Source of the DNA: Erythrobacteraceae bacterium Alg239-R51
GTDB lineage: Bacteria > Pseudomonadota > Alphaproteobacteria > Sphingomonadales > Sphingomonadaceae
Reading direction: 5' to 3'
DNA: 64,000 nt
Assembly: GCA_947331495.1 (NCBI GenBank)
Contig: CAMZOI010000003.1
Coordinates: 87,031 to 151,030 of the forward strand
The translations under genes and the position numbers were made by a program. Positions within the stretch are counted from its first letter, which is position 1. Each line of letters opens with the position of its first letter. A model generated the notes under the pieces. It did not search any database. It had not been told where the DNA came from and was given only the letters and a program-made list of their open reading frames with translations. Below, one piece after another: positions 35,044 through 45,536 of the stretch.

Positions 35044-36279
35044 ATGAACTGGCGAATTGGTTGGGTGCCGTTTTCGGCCCTGCTGGTCGCGCAGGCTGCC
35101 CAAGCGCAGTCGGTCGGCTATGAAGAAACCCTTGCGGCGGCGCGGGCGGAACAGCCCATGCTTGAAGCGGGCGCTTTGCGTGTACAGGCGAGGCGCGATG
35201 CTGCGGACGCAGCGGACGAATTGCCCGATCCACGCGTTCGTGCAGGCGTGATGAACTTGCCGGTCACCGGACCCGCTGCATTTAATCCGTATGCGCAATT
35301 GCCGACGCAGCTCGCGGTGGGCATCGAGCAGGAAATTCCCAATCTTGCCAGGCGGCGAGCACGATACGGCCTTGCCGGATCCGAAATCGGTATTGCCGAA
35401 GCCCGTCTTGGCTTGTCCGAACGTTCCATCCTCGCCGAGGCCGGGACGGCTTGGATTGGCCTGTATTATGCTCAGCAGCGCCTCGCTCTTGCGCGCGACT
35501 CTCTGGACAGCTTAAGGGACTTCGTTCCGGTCGCAGTCAGTGCCGTCGCTTCGGGATCGGCCAGACCTGCCGAAAGCCTTGCGATCCGGCGCGAGCTTCT
35601 CGAAATCGAGGATGCCATTACCCGGATCGAGGCCGCGCGCGCAGCCGCGCGTGCCCGGCTGCAGCGATATATCGCCGGAAGCGAGCCCGTCGCTGCGGGG
35701 GGCGCTCCCCAAGTTACCGTGGACCCGGAAGAGCTTCGGTTCGCGTTGGAGGCCAATCCGGAATTGCGTCTGGCGGATGCCGAGCAGCGACGTGCCGAAG
35801 CTGCAGCCGATCTGGCACGCGCTGAAAAGCGACCTGATTTCGGCGTCAGCGTGACTTATGGACACCGTAATCCTGATTTTGGCAGTGTCATATCGGTCAT
35901 GGGATCGGTCACTTTGCCAATCTTCACTGACAGGCGGCAGAATCCGCGCATCGCGGCGGCCGAAGCAGACGCTGCTGCCGCCTCGGCCGAGCGCGTCGAC
36001 CGCCTGAGGGCGATCAGGGCCCGGTTCGAAACCGATCTTGCTGAATGGCGCAGCGCGCTACAGCAATGGGAACGTGCGCGTGACCAGCTTCTCCCGCTCG
36101 CGCGCGACCGTGCCGACCTAGAAACCGCCAGCTTCGCTGCTGGACGCGCCGACCTCGTTGAAGTGATCGCGGCCAAATCTGCGCTGGCATTGCTCGAACT
36201 CGAGATTCTCGAACGCGAACAGATGGCTGTCGAAGCCGCTGCAACTCTACGACTTACATATGGGGAGGACAGGCCATGA
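35044..36279 (+). CDS. cusC: Outer membrane efflux protein CusC-like (TolC family)
   Basis: The outer-membrane component of the copper/silver RND pump, 411 residues from the ATG at 35044. Signal peptide MNWRIGWVPFSALLVAQAAQA, then the duplicated long-helix TolC fold. I prefer this start to the in-frame one 15 codons upstream because it gives a proper signal peptide and follows a GAG-rich site. Its stop overlaps cusB as ATGA. Confidence 0.87.
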   Translation: MNWRIGWVPFSALLVAQAAQAQSVGYEETLAAARAEQPMLEAGALRVQARRDAADAADELPDPRVRAGVMNLPVTGPAAFNPYAQLPTQLAVGIEQEIPNLARRRARYGLAGSEIGIAEARLGLSERSILAEAGTAWIGLYYAQQRLALARDSLDSLRDFVPVAVSAVASGSARPAESLAIRRELLEIEDAITRIEAARAAARARLQRYIAGSEPVAAGGAPQVTVDPEELRFALEANPELRLADAEQRRAEAAADLARAEKRPDFGVSVTYGHRNPDFGSVISVMGSVTLPIFTDRRQNPRIAAAEADAAAASAERVDRLRAIRARFETDLAEWRSALQQWERARDQLLPLARDRADLETASFAAGRADLVEVIAAKSALALLELEILEREQMAVEAAATLRLTYGEDRP

Positions 36280-37793
36280 AAGCCGTGTTCGAACGTCTTT
36301 CGCCGCGCCAGCGTTCTTATGCAGCGGCGGCGGGTATAGCCCTGATCAGCCTGGGGGCTGGCTACGGTCTGTCGATGCTCGGCGGCGGCAGCGATGGCGG
36401 TGACGCCGCTGCCGATGCCGGCTGCGAAGAAGTGCTCTACTGGTACGATCCGATGGTGCCGGATCAGCGCTTCGACGAGCCGGGCAAGTCGCCATTCATG
36501 GACATGCAGCTGGTTCCCAAATGCGCGGGCGGCGATGCGCAGGCTGGCGAAGGGGTCAGCATCGATTCCGGAATGGTCCAGAACTTCGGGATCCGCACTG
36601 CCGAGGCCGAATACGGCGTGCTGGAACCGGAAACGACGGTGACCGGCACGCTTGCCTACAATGGCAGCGAGGTAGCGATCGTCCAGCCACGCGCGGGCGG
36701 CTATGTTCAGCGAACATACGGCCACGCCCCGCAGGATCTGATCGCAAGAGGCGCGCCGGTCGTCGATTTGCTGGTGCCCGAATGGGGCGGCGCCCAGCAG
36801 GAATTTCTTGCCGTGGCGGCCACTGGCGACGCGGCGCTTACCAGTGCAGCCCGCCAGCGCCTTCGATTGCTCGGGATGCCGGAAGGCGTGATCTCCTCGG
36901 TGGCTCGAAGCGGGAGACCCCAATCGACGATCACCGTCACCGCGCCGCAATCGGGCGCGATTACCTCGCTCGGTGTAAGGCCGGGCATGACCGTCATGGC
37001 AGGCCAAAGCCTCGCCGAAATCAGCGGCTACAGTCCGATCTGGCTCGAGGCCGCTGTGCCCGAGGCCCTTGCGGGAAGCGCCCGCGTGGGACAGCCGGTA
37101 AGCGTGACGCTCACCGCTTTTCCTGGCGAGCGATTTGCAGGGCGGATCATTGCCATCCTGCCGAGTGCACAGGAGGCAAGCCGGACGATTACCGTGCGCG
37201 CGGCGATGCCCAACCCCGGCCTTCGCCTGAAACCGGGCATGTTTGCGCAGGTCACGATCGCTCCTGAACGGCGTGAAGCATTGCTCATCCCGTCGGAGGC
37301 CGTGATCCGCACCGGCGAACGCACGCTGGTGATGATCACTCAGGAAAGCGGAGGATACCGACCTGTCGAAGTCCGGATCGGGCGAGAAGCAGGCGGCCGC
37401 ACCGAAGTTCTCGCGGGCCTCGCGGCAGGCGAGGAGGTGGTTACCTCCGGCCAGTTCCTGCTCGATTCCGAAGCCAGCCTTGCGGGTATCGATGTACGTC
37501 CCATCGATGATGCACCGACGGCTGCCGGTGAAGAAGGCGCACAGGCGCAGGCGGATGCGGACGAGCCGCGCACCTATCGAGCCACAGGTACGATCGAACG
37601 CATCACTTCCCGCAGCATTACCTTGCGGCACGGGCCGGTCGAAGCTCTGGAATGGCCAGCCATGACGATGGGTTTTGCCACTGAAGGTCCGGCCCAGGTT
37701 CGCGGTTTCCAACGCGGCGACCGGGTGACCTTTACCTTCGTTCAGGCAAGCACCGGTCCGCGCATCGTCTCGATCCGGAAGACCGGCCAATGA
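36276..37793 (+). CDS. cusB: Periplasmic adaptor CusB with heavy-metal-binding and C-terminal CusF domains
   Basis: A 505-residue adaptor with three parts. After an N-terminal anchor (about residues 10-27) comes a variant heavy-metal-binding segment ([20 protein letters not shown] ending PKC). The central part is the HlyD-like lipoyl/barrel adaptor. The C-terminal 80 residues form a CusF-type copper/silver chaperone domain (EWPAMTMGF with the Trp/Met ligands). The pump therefore has its metallochaperone fused to the adaptor, and a separate CusF is encoded at 40936. Start and stop overlap cusC and cusA. Confidence 0.92.
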   Translation: MKAVFERLSPRQRSYAAAAGIALISLGAGYGLSMLGGGSDGGDAAADAGCEEVLYWYDPMVPDQRFDEPGKSPFMDMQLVPKCAGGDAQAGEGVSIDSGMVQNFGIRTAEAEYGVLEPETTVTGTLAYNGSEVAIVQPRAGGYVQRTYGHAPQDLIARGAPVVDLLVPEWGGAQQEFLAVAATGDAALTSAARQRLRLLGMPEGVISSVARSGRPQSTITVTAPQSGAITSLGVRPGMTVMAGQSLAEISGYSPIWLEAAVPEALAGSARVGQPVSVTLTAFPGERFAGRIIAILPSAQEASRTITVRAAMPNPGLRLKPGMFAQVTIAPERREALLIPSEAVIRTGERTLVMITQESGGYRPVEVRIGREAGGRTEVLAGLAAGEEVVTSGQFLLDSEASLAGIDVRPIDDAPTAAGEEGAQAQADADEPRTYRATGTIERITSRSITLRHGPVEALEWPAMTMGFATEGPAQVRGFQRGDRVTFTFVQASTGPRIVSIRKTGQ

Positions 37794-40700
37794 TCGCGCG
37801 GATCATTGACAGTTCGATCGCCAACCGCCTTTTCGTGGTTCTGGCGGCGATCGGCCTGGCGCTCGCCGGCTTCTGGGCAGTGCGGACCACCCCTGTCGAT
37901 GCGCTTCCCGATTTGTCCGACGTGCAGGTGGTTATCCGCTCCAACTATGCCGGGCAGGCCCCGCGTATCGTGGAGGACCAGGTTACCTATCCACTGGCGA
38001 CGACCATGCTCTCGGTGCCGGGAGCAAAGACCGTGCGAGGCTATTCGTTTTTCGGCGATAGCTATGTCTATGTGATTTTCGAGGACGGGACCGATCTCTA
38101 CTGGGCGCGCTCGCGCGTGCTCGAATACCTCAACCAGGTCCAGAACCGCTTGCCTGACGGAGTCGAAAGTACTCTCGGCCCTGACGCGACCGGCGTGGGA
38201 TGGATCTACGAATACGCCTTGGTCGACCGCAGCGGCGGCCACGATCTGGCCGGACTGCGCAGCCTGCAGGACTGGTTCCTGCGCTACGAGCTGAAGACTA
38301 TACCTGGGATCGCCGAGGTCGCCAGTGTGGGCGGCATGGTCAAGCAGTACCAGATCGTTCTCGACCCCTACCGCATGGCTTCCTTCGGAGTGACCCACGG
38401 CCAAATCGTGAGCGCGATCCAGGCAGGCAACCAGGAGGCAGGCGGTTCCATCGTCGAGATGGGCGAAGCGGAATTCATGGTGCGTTCGTCGGGCTATCTC
38501 GGCAGTCTCGATGATTTCCGCTCGATCCCTTTGCGCGCCGAAGCGGGCGGTGTGCCGGTGACGCTTGGCGATGTCGCCAATGTGCAAATCGGCCCCGAAC
38601 TGCGCCGCGGTATCGCCGAGCTGAACGGCCAGGGCGAAGTCGCAGGCGGCATCGTCATTCTGCGGCAAGGCGCCGACGCGCGCGGTGCGATCGAGGCGGT
38701 CGAAGCGAAGCTCGACCAGTTGCAGGCAAGCCTGCCCGAAGGGGTCGAGATCGTCACCACCTATGACCGATCGCAGTTGATCGATGCCTCAGTCGATAAC
38801 CTCACCACCAAGCTGATCGAGGAATTCGTCGTCGTTGCGCTCGTGTGCCTGCTGTTTCTGTGGCACGCCCGCTCTGCGCTGGTCGCCGTGGTGACCTTGC
38901 CGCTGGGTGTTCTGGCAGCCTTTCTGGTGATGCGCTTCCAGGGCGTGAACGCCAACATCATGTCGCTTGGCGGGATCGCCATTGCGATCGGCGCGATGGT
39001 CGATGCGGCGGTCGTGATGATCGAGAACGCGCACAAGCACATCGAGCGATGGACCGAGGAAAATCCCGATACGGTCATGTCGGGTGAGGAGCGTTGGCGG
39101 ATCGTCGCGGATGCTTCCAAGGAAGTCGGTCCGGCGCTGTTTTTCAGCCTGCTGATTATCACCCTTTCGTTCCTGCCGGTCTTCACTTTGCAGGCACAGG
39201 AGGGACGGCTCTTCGCTCCGCTGGCCTTCACCAAGACCTACGCGATGGCAGCGGCTGCAATCCTCTCGATCACGCTGGTTCCGGTCCTCATGGGATGGCT
39301 GATCCGCGGCAAGATACCGCGGGAAGACAGCAACCCGATCAACAAGGCGCTGACCCGTGCCTATCGTCCGGGGCTCGACTGGGTGATGCGGCGTCCGAAG
39401 GCGACGCTGGTCATCGCAGGACTGATATTCGCGACGACGCTGGTGCCTTTTACGCGGCTGGGCGGCGAGTTTCTCCCGCCGCTCGACGAGGGCGATCTTC
39501 TCTACATGCCGAGCGCGCTTCCCGGACTTTCACCGGGGGAAGCCTCGGCCCTGCTTCAGCGGACCGACCGCCTGATCAAAACGGTGCCCGAAGTCGATAC
39601 CGTTTTCGGCAAGGCGGGCCGCGCTGATACGGCCACCGATCCCGCGCCGCTGACGATGTTCGAGACGACGATCAGCTTCAAGCCGCGCGAGGAATGGCGC
39701 GAAGGGATGACGCCTGACAAGCTGGTGGAAGAACTCGATCGCGTGGTCCGGGTTCCGGGCCTCGCCAATGTCTGGGTGCCCCCAATCCGCAACCGCATCG
39801 ACATGCTCGCCACCGGCATAAAGAGCCCCATCGGGGTCAAGGTCTCGGGCGAAGATTTGGGCGAAATCGAACGAGTGGCGCTACATGTCGAACAGATTGC
39901 GAAGGAGGTGCCGGGCGTCAGTTCGGCCCTGGCCGAAAGGCTTTCAGGCGGGCGCTATGTCGATGTCGATATCAATCGTCTGGAAGCAGCCCGCTACGGG
40001 CTCAACATCGCCGATGTGCAGCAGATTGTATCGGGCGCGATCGGCGGCGCAAATGTCGCGCGTACGGTGGAGGGGTTGGCCCGTTATCCGGTCAATGTCC
40101 GCTATCCGCGCGAGATTCGCGACAGCGTCGATGAGCTGCGCAATCTTCCGGTTCTAACCCCCGCGGGACAGCAGATTACGCTTGGTACAGTGGCGGACGT
40201 CCGCGTGACCAGCGGGCCGCCCATGCTCAAGAGCGAGCAAGGCCGGCCGACGAGCTATGTCTATGTCGATGTACGCGGGCGCGACCTCACCTCGGTGGTG
40301 GGCGATTTGCAGGAGGCAATCGGTGCCGAGGTCGATCTGCCCGCCGGCGTCAGCCTGTCCTATGCTGGGCAGTTCGAATATTTGACGCGCGCTTACGAGC
40401 GGTTGCAGATCGTCGTACCGGCGACGCTGGCGATCATTTTCCTGCTACTTTACCTGATCTTCCGCCGCTTCGACGAGGCGCTGCTGATCATGGGCACGCT
40501 GCCATTCGCGCTGACCGGCGGGTTCTGGTTACTTTACCTGATGGGATACAACCAATCCGTCGCCACCGCCGTCGGGTTCATTGCGCTGGCAGGCGTGTCA
40601 GCGGAATTCGGAGTGGTCATGCTGATCTACCTGAAGGCCGCGCTGGAACGGCGGGAGGGCGATCTCGATGCCGAGGAGGTATCGGCAGCCATCCGCGAAG

Positions 40701-40957
40701 GCGCGCTGCTGCGCGTCCGGCCCAAGGCGATGACCGTCGCCGTGATCCTCGCTGGACTTTTTCCGATCCTGATCGGCACTGGCGCCGGATCCGAGGTGAT
40801 GAGCCGTATCGCGGCCCCGATGATCGGCGGGATGATCACCGCCCCGCTGCTTTCAATGTTCGTACTTCCCGCCGCCTTTCTGATGATGCGGCGGCCCAGG
40901 GCCAAACGGTCCAAACCCCTCGAAGGAGAAGAAGAATGCGTATTACAACCCTCGTGA
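37790..40957 (+). CDS. cusA: Copper/silver RND efflux pump CusA
   Basis: The inner-membrane pump, 1055 residues. TM4 reads [16 protein letters not shown] with the single proton-relay aspartate typical of the Cu/Ag (HME4) group. The three methionines that bind Cu(I)/Ag(I) in E. coli CusA fall here at exactly the same numbers: M573 ([10 protein letters not shown]), M623 (APLTMFETT) and M672 ([10 protein letters not shown]). This strongly supports copper/silver specificity, in contrast to CzcA at 18169. It overlaps cusB at the start and cusF at the end. Confidence 0.95.
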   Translation: MIARIIDSSIANRLFVVLAAIGLALAGFWAVRTTPVDALPDLSDVQVVIRSNYAGQAPRIVEDQVTYPLATTMLSVPGAKTVRGYSFFGDSYVYVIFEDGTDLYWARSRVLEYLNQVQNRLPDGVESTLGPDATGVGWIYEYALVDRSGGHDLAGLRSLQDWFLRYELKTIPGIAEVASVGGMVKQYQIVLDPYRMASFGVTHGQIVSAIQAGNQEAGGSIVEMGEAEFMVRSSGYLGSLDDFRSIPLRAEAGGVPVTLGDVANVQIGPELRRGIAELNGQGEVAGGIVILRQGADARGAIEAVEAKLDQLQASLPEGVEIVTTYDRSQLIDASVDNLTTKLIEEFVVVALVCLLFLWHARSALVAVVTLPLGVLAAFLVMRFQGVNANIMSLGGIAIAIGAMVDAAVVMIENAHKHIERWTEENPDTVMSGEERWRIVADASKEVGPALFFSLLIITLSFLPVFTLQAQEGRLFAPLAFTKTYAMAAAAILSITLVPVLMGWLIRGKIPREDSNPINKALTRAYRPGLDWVMRRPKATLVIAGLIFATTLVPFTRLGGEFLPPLDEGDLLYMPSALPGLSPGEASALLQRTDRLIKTVPEVDTVFGKAGRADTATDPAPLTMFETTISFKPREEWREGMTPDKLVEELDRVVRVPGLANVWVPPIRNRIDMLATGIKSPIGVKVSGEDLGEIERVALHVEQIAKEVPGVSSALAERLSGGRYVDVDINRLEAARYGLNIADVQQIVSGAIGGANVARTVEGLARYPVNVRYPREIRDSVDELRNLPVLTPAGQQITLGTVADVRVTSGPPMLKSEQGRPTSYVYVDVRGRDLTSVVGDLQEAIGAEVDLPAGVSLSYAGQFEYLTRAYERLQIVVPATLAIIFLLLYLIFRRFDEALLIMGTLPFALTGGFWLLYLMGYNQSVATAVGFIALAGVSAEFGVVMLIYLKAALERREGDLDAEEVSAAIREGALLRVRPKAMTVAVILAGLFPILIGTGAGSEVMSRIAAPMIGGMITAPLLSMFVLPAAFLMMRRPRAKRSKPLEGEEECVLQPS

Positions 40958-41319
40958 CCCTATTGGCAGCGCCGCTGGCTCTCGCCGCGTGCGACTCGGG
41001 CGACGATACCGAAGCGATGGACGACACGGCCATGGCAGACGTTCAGATGCCGATGGACGATAGCGACATGCCGATGATGGGATCGGATGGCGCGATGCGG
41101 ACCGCCAGCGCCGAAGGGATCGTCACCGCCATCGACGCCGATGCGGGAACGATCACAGTCGATCACGGCGCTGTCCCCGCGATCGAATGGCCCGCCATGA
41201 CGATGGGGTTCCAAGCCGACGAACAGCTGCGTCAGGACGTGGCGGTTGGCGACACGATCTCGTTCGACTTCACAACCGGCGAAGGCGGCAACACGATCAC
41301 TTCGATCACCAAGAAGTAA
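40936..41319 (+). CDS. cusF: CusF-type copper/silver-binding lipoprotein
   Basis: A 127-residue periplasmic metallochaperone. The signal peptide ends in the lipobox LAAC, so it is probably a lipoprotein. A Met/Asp-rich linker ([12 protein letters not shown]) precedes the CusF fold with [10 protein letters not shown], which contains the Trp and Met ligands for Cu(I)/Ag(I). It overlaps the end of cusA by 22 bases and shares the CusF domain with the C-terminus of the CusB protein. Confidence 0.9.
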   Translation: MRITTLVTLLAAPLALAACDSGDDTEAMDDTAMADVQMPMDDSDMPMMGSDGAMRTASAEGIVTAIDADAGTITVDHGAVPAIEWPAMTMGFQADEQLRQDVAVGDTISFDFTTGEGGNTITSITKK

Positions 41320-41371
41320 TTGTGAACCGGCCCCGGATCATTTTCGGGGTCGGCACAATAGGAGAAGTACG

Positions 41372-41491
41372 ATGATGAACGGTGACATGCCAGCGGCCAT
41401 GATGGGGATCATGGGCCTGTTCTGCTTATTGCTGACCATCCTCATGGTGTTGGGCATCGCTGCACTGATCAAATATCTCCGGAGCAAGTAA
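41372..41491 (+). CDS. Mini membrane protein, 39 residues
   Basis: A very small protein with one hydrophobic helix (IMGLFCLLLTILMVLGIAALI) after a Met-rich N-terminus (MMNGDMPAAMMG) and a basic C-terminus. AGGAG precedes the ATG. It lies between cusF and the multicopper oxidase gene, one base before the latter. It may be a small partner of the copper exporters; no family known to me. Confidence 0.6.
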   Translation: MMNGDMPAAMMGIMGLFCLLLTILMVLGIAALIKYLRSK

Positions 41492-41492
41492 G

Positions 41493-43031
41493 ATGGACCA
41501 GTGGTCGATTGCATCCAGCCTCAACCGTCGTGCCTTGCTGCGACGGGCTGGCACAGCGGCTGCCGGCCTCGTGGCACTTCCCTTGTCTGCATGCGAAGCG
41601 CAAAATTCGCTGTTTAGTGCGGATGGAGCCGGCGCCAATCCGCTCGCCATTCCCGAGCTCAATCAGGGAATTGTCGAACAAGGCGAACGGGTCTTTCGAC
41701 TGTCGATATCCGCGGGGCAGAAGGAATTCGTTCCCGGGGTCGTTTCGCCTACGATCGGTATAAACGCGCCTTATCTTGGTCCGACATTGGAGATGCGCCG
41801 CGGCGAGCGGGTCCGGTTGCATGTCGACAACGGCTTGGACGACGGCGCGACAGTCCACTGGCACGGGTTCGAGCTTCCCGCCGCTGCGGATGGCGGACCG
41901 CACCAGCTTATCCGCCCCGGCGCGCGCTGGAGCCCGTCTTTCGAAGTTCGCCAGCGTGCCTCTCTCTATTGGTATCATTCGCACCTGCATCGCGGCACGG
42001 GACCGCAGGTCTATGCTGGTCTTGCCGCGCCGATCTATGTCCGTGATGATGAAGAGGACGCGCTGGACCTGCCGAGCGAATACGGCGTGGATGATATTCC
42101 GCTTATCGTTCAGGACCGCGTGCTCGATAACTCCGGCAAGCTCCTCTATCCGCAGAATATGCATGCGCAAATGATGGGCGTGCGCGGGGATCGACTCTAC
42201 GTCAATGGCACGCAAAACGCGGTGTTTGACGCTCGGACCGGTCAGTTACGCTTGCGGATCCTCAATGGATCGAACGCACGCTTCTACGATTTCTCGCTGT
42301 CCGGTGGTCAGACCATGGAGCTCATCGCGAGCGATGGCGGCTTGCTGGATCGCCCGCATGCAGTCCGCTCGCTCAGGCTCGCACCGGGTGAGCGGGCGCA
42401 GATCCTCGTCGATCTTTCCGAGGGGCGCCCACTCAGCCTTCTGGCGACCAGTCCGGACAATTCGATGGGCATGATGGGCAACGGCGGCGGCATGATGGGC
42501 GGCGGTATGATGGGCCGACGCCGCGACGATGCCCGGACGGACGAGCCGTTCCGGATCCTCGATATCAGACCCTCTGGCTCCTCGCCGAGAAGGAATCTGC
42601 CGCCGCAGCTTGCCGCGCTACCAGCACTCGACCCTTCACTTGCAGTGCGAACCCGGAGGTTCGTGCTCGATATGGGCATGATGGGCGGCGGGATGTCTAT
42701 CAATGGTGCCAGCATGGACATGAATGTCATCAACGAGCGGGTGCCCGTCGGCCAGTGGGAAATCTGGGAAATCGCCAACGCTTCGATGATGGCCCACCCT
42801 TTTCATATTCATAACGTCCAGTTTCGTGTGATCGACCGCGATGGCCACGCGCCCCCGCCACTGGAAACCGGTTTCAAGGACACGGTTATTGTCAATCCGC
42901 GCGAGCAGGTGCGCGTGCTGCTGCGCTTCGAGGAACATAGCGACCCGGACACGCCCTACATGTATCACTGCCACATCCTCGAACACGAGGATGCGGGCAT
43001 GATGGGGCAGTTCGTCGTGGTGAACAGCTAG
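41493..43031 (+). CDS. Multicopper oxidase, Tat-exported (copper tolerance)
   Basis: A 512-residue periplasmic multicopper oxidase. Twin-arginine signal (LNRRALLRRAGTAAAGLVAL), copper motifs HWHGFELP, WYHSHLHR, HPFHIHNVQF and MYHCHILEHEDAGMM, plus a Met-rich loop (MGMMGNGGGMMGGGMMG). It is related to the oxidase at 10309. It probably oxidises Cu(I) to the less toxic Cu(II). It lies between cus genes and the copper ATPase gene in the same operon. Confidence 0.93.
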   Translation: MDQWSIASSLNRRALLRRAGTAAAGLVALPLSACEAQNSLFSADGAGANPLAIPELNQGIVEQGERVFRLSISAGQKEFVPGVVSPTIGINAPYLGPTLEMRRGERVRLHVDNGLDDGATVHWHGFELPAAADGGPHQLIRPGARWSPSFEVRQRASLYWYHSHLHRGTGPQVYAGLAAPIYVRDDEEDALDLPSEYGVDDIPLIVQDRVLDNSGKLLYPQNMHAQMMGVRGDRLYVNGTQNAVFDARTGQLRLRILNGSNARFYDFSLSGGQTMELIASDGGLLDRPHAVRSLRLAPGERAQILVDLSEGRPLSLLATSPDNSMGMMGNGGGMMGGGMMGRRRDDARTDEPFRILDIRPSGSSPRRNLPPQLAALPALDPSLAVRTRRFVLDMGMMGGGMSINGASMDMNVINERVPVGQWEIWEIANASMMAHPFHIHNVQFRVIDRDGHAPPPLETGFKDTVIVNPREQVRVLLRFEEHSDPDTPYMYHCHILEHEDAGMMGQFVVVNS

Positions 43032-43037
43032 GAAGGA

Positions 43038-45407
43038 ATGGTCATGAGCAGGGATGAAAGCGTGATCAAGGGAACCGCGATCGATCCGGTCTGCGGGATG
43101 AGCGTCGAGATCGACGGCGCGAAACACAAGGCCAAGCATGAGGGGGCGGAGCACTATTTCTGTTCTTCGCGCTGCCACGACAAATTCCTCCTGGACCCCC
43201 AGCTCTATCTGTCGAACGCGCATCTCGATGCTGTTGAGGACGTGCCGGAAGGCACTATCTACACCTGTCCGATGCACCCGGAGATCCGCCAGCCCGGTCC
43301 CGGCTCATGCCCGATCTGCGGAATGGCGCTCGAACCCGAGACTGTCAGCCTGGATGAAGGGCCCGATCCGGAACTGGTCGACATGCGCCGCCGGTTCTGG
43401 TGGAGCGCGCTCCTGACGCTGCCGCTGTTTGTCTATGCAATGGGAGACATGATCCCGGGGATCAGCTTCGACCGCCTGATTGAGCCTGCCAGGGCGCAAT
43501 GGGCGCAGTTCCTCCTTGCCACGCCGGTGGTCCTGTGGGGCGGCTGGCCCTTCTTCGTCCGGGCCTGGCAATCGCTCAAGACCCGCAATCTCAACATGTT
43601 TACGCTGATCGGGATCGGCGTGGGCATTGCCTATGTGTTCAGCCTCGTGGCAACGGCGCTGCCGGATCTGTTCCCGCCTGCCTTCCGCGACCACTCGGGG
43701 CGCGTGGGCGTTTATTACGAGGCGGCGGCGGTTATCACCACGCTCGTGCTTCTGGGCCAGGTACTCGAACTCAAGGCGCGCGGTTCGACTTCCAGCGCCC
43801 TGAGGGCGCTGCTCGAACTCGCACCTCCCTCGGCGGTGAAGATATTCGGCAATGGCGACGAACGCGAAGTGCCGCTTGACGAATTGGCGACCGGCAACCG
43901 CTTGCGAGTGCGGCCCGGCGATAAAGTGCCGGTCGATGGCGAAATCGAGGAGGGTTCAAGCGCGATCGACGAATCCATGGTCAGCGGCGAGCCTCTGCCC
44001 GTGACCAAGCGCGCGGGCGATACGGTTATCGGCGGGACCGTGAACCAGACCGGCGGCTTCATCATGCGTGCCACCAATGTCGGCAAGGACACGATGCTGT
44101 CCAAGATCGTCCAGATGGTTGCCGAGGCGCAGCGCAGCCGCGCGCCGATCCAGCGGCTCGCGGACCAGGTCGCGGGCTGGTTCGTTCCTGCGGTCGTGGT
44201 TGTTGCGATCGTCACCTTTGCGGTGTGGGCCATCTGGGGTCCCGCGCCAGCGCTTGCCTATGCGTTGGTCAATGCGATTGCTGTTCTGATTATCGCCTGT
44301 CCCTGCGCGCTGGGGCTTGCCACGCCGATGTCGGTGATGACCGGCACAGGCAAGGGCGCGCAGCATGGCATCCTGATCCGCAATGCCGAAGCACTGGAGA
44401 CATTGGAGAAGATCGATACGTTGGTGGTCGACAAGACCGGCACGTTGACGATGGGTAAGCCTGACCTGGTTGCGGTCGACCCGGTCGAGGGTATCAACGA
44501 AACCGAATTCCTTGCCGCGGTCGCGGGCGTCGAGATGGGCAGCGAACACCCGCTCGCGCACGCCATAGTAGAAGGCGCGCGGGCCCGCGGTGTTTCGCCT
44601 GCCGAAGCCACAGACCTGGCTTCGACCACGGGGGAAGGCGTCGAGGCGAATGTACAGAATCGTCGCATCGCCATCGGCAATGAAAAGATGATGCGGCGGG
44701 TGGGGATCGATGACGATGTCTGGCTGGGCTCTGCGGAAAGCGGTCGCTCGCAAGGACAAACAGTGATGTTTGTCGCATTCGATGGGCACCCTGCGGGGAT
44801 GATCGCGGTGGCCGATCCGATCAAGCCGACCAGCGCGGCAGCCATCGCCGCTTTGCACGCTCGCGATATCCGCGTGGTCATGCTGACCGGCGATAGCCGA
44901 GCAACGGCTGAAGCGGTCGCGCGGGAAATGGGCATCGACGAGGTGCACGCCAATGTCTCGCCCGAGGACAAGCACCGCGAGATTGAAAGGCTGAAGAGTG
45001 AAGGACGCCGCGTCGCCATGGCGGGCGATGGTATAAACGATGCGCCGGCTCTGGCAGCCGCCGATGTCGGCATTGCCATGGGAACGGGCACGGATGTAGC
45101 GATCGAAAGCGCCGGTGTAACATTGGTGCGTGGTGATCTGACCGGGGTAGTGCAGGCAATCATCCTGTCGCGCGCGACCATGCGCAACATCCGCCAGAAC
45201 CTGTTCTTCGCCTTTGCCTATAACACGCTCGGGATACCGGTTGCCGCAGGGGTGCTGTTCCCGGCGTTTGGACTGCTGCTCAACCCGATGATTGCGGCAG
45301 CGGCGATGAGCCTATCATCGGTTTCGGTTATTGCCAATGCTTTGCGATTGCGGGGGGTGAAGCTTCCGGTTTTCGAAATGCAAGTGCAGGATCGAAATAA
45401 TCGCTAG
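43038..45407 (+). CDS. Copper-exporting P-type ATPase with YHS and heavy-metal-binding domains
   Basis: A 789-residue P1B-type ATPase. The N-terminus holds a YHS domain ([10 protein letters not shown]...[12 protein letters not shown], about 14-55) and a metal-binding segment ([20 protein letters not shown], about 75-95) in place of the common CxxC ferredoxin-like domain. The transport motif C421-P-C423, the phosphorylated D465 in DKTGTLT and the hinge [12 protein letters not shown] are intact. It pumps Cu(I)/Ag(I) out of the cytoplasm. It is the last gene of the plus-strand copper operon and ends convergent with glucose dehydrogenase. Confidence 0.94.
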   Translation: MVMSRDESVIKGTAIDPVCGMSVEIDGAKHKAKHEGAEHYFCSSRCHDKFLLDPQLYLSNAHLDAVEDVPEGTIYTCPMHPEIRQPGPGSCPICGMALEPETVSLDEGPDPELVDMRRRFWWSALLTLPLFVYAMGDMIPGISFDRLIEPARAQWAQFLLATPVVLWGGWPFFVRAWQSLKTRNLNMFTLIGIGVGIAYVFSLVATALPDLFPPAFRDHSGRVGVYYEAAAVITTLVLLGQVLELKARGSTSSALRALLELAPPSAVKIFGNGDEREVPLDELATGNRLRVRPGDKVPVDGEIEEGSSAIDESMVSGEPLPVTKRAGDTVIGGTVNQTGGFIMRATNVGKDTMLSKIVQMVAEAQRSRAPIQRLADQVAGWFVPAVVVVAIVTFAVWAIWGPAPALAYALVNAIAVLIIACPCALGLATPMSVMTGTGKGAQHGILIRNAEALETLEKIDTLVVDKTGTLTMGKPDLVAVDPVEGINETEFLAAVAGVEMGSEHPLAHAIVEGARARGVSPAEATDLASTTGEGVEANVQNRRIAIGNEKMMRRVGIDDDVWLGSAESGRSQGQTVMFVAFDGHPAGMIAVADPIKPTSAAAIAALHARDIRVVMLTGDSRATAEAVAREMGIDEVHANVSPEDKHREIERLKSEGRRVAMAGDGINDAPALAAADVGIAMGTGTDVAIESAGVTLVRGDLTGVVQAIILSRATMRNIRQNLFFAFAYNTLGIPVAAGVLFPAFGLLLNPMIAAAAMSLSSVSVIANALRLRGVKLPVFEMQVQDRNNR

Positions 45408-45536
45408 AAAACCGGGGTGTCACGAAGCGGCAAATGGCCTTATTTGTGATGACGGACACGAAGCTTGAAGCGATCAATGCCGGTTCTGCCTAGGAACGCT
45501 GGCAGGCAATCCCTCTGCCCAGTGATTTCTCCTTAG

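Noticed and set aside
35856..37790. 644-codon minus-strand frame opposite cusC and cusB
   Set aside because: Shadow frame in high-GC DNA, low-complexity and without any family motif; the plus strand is clearly cusCB.
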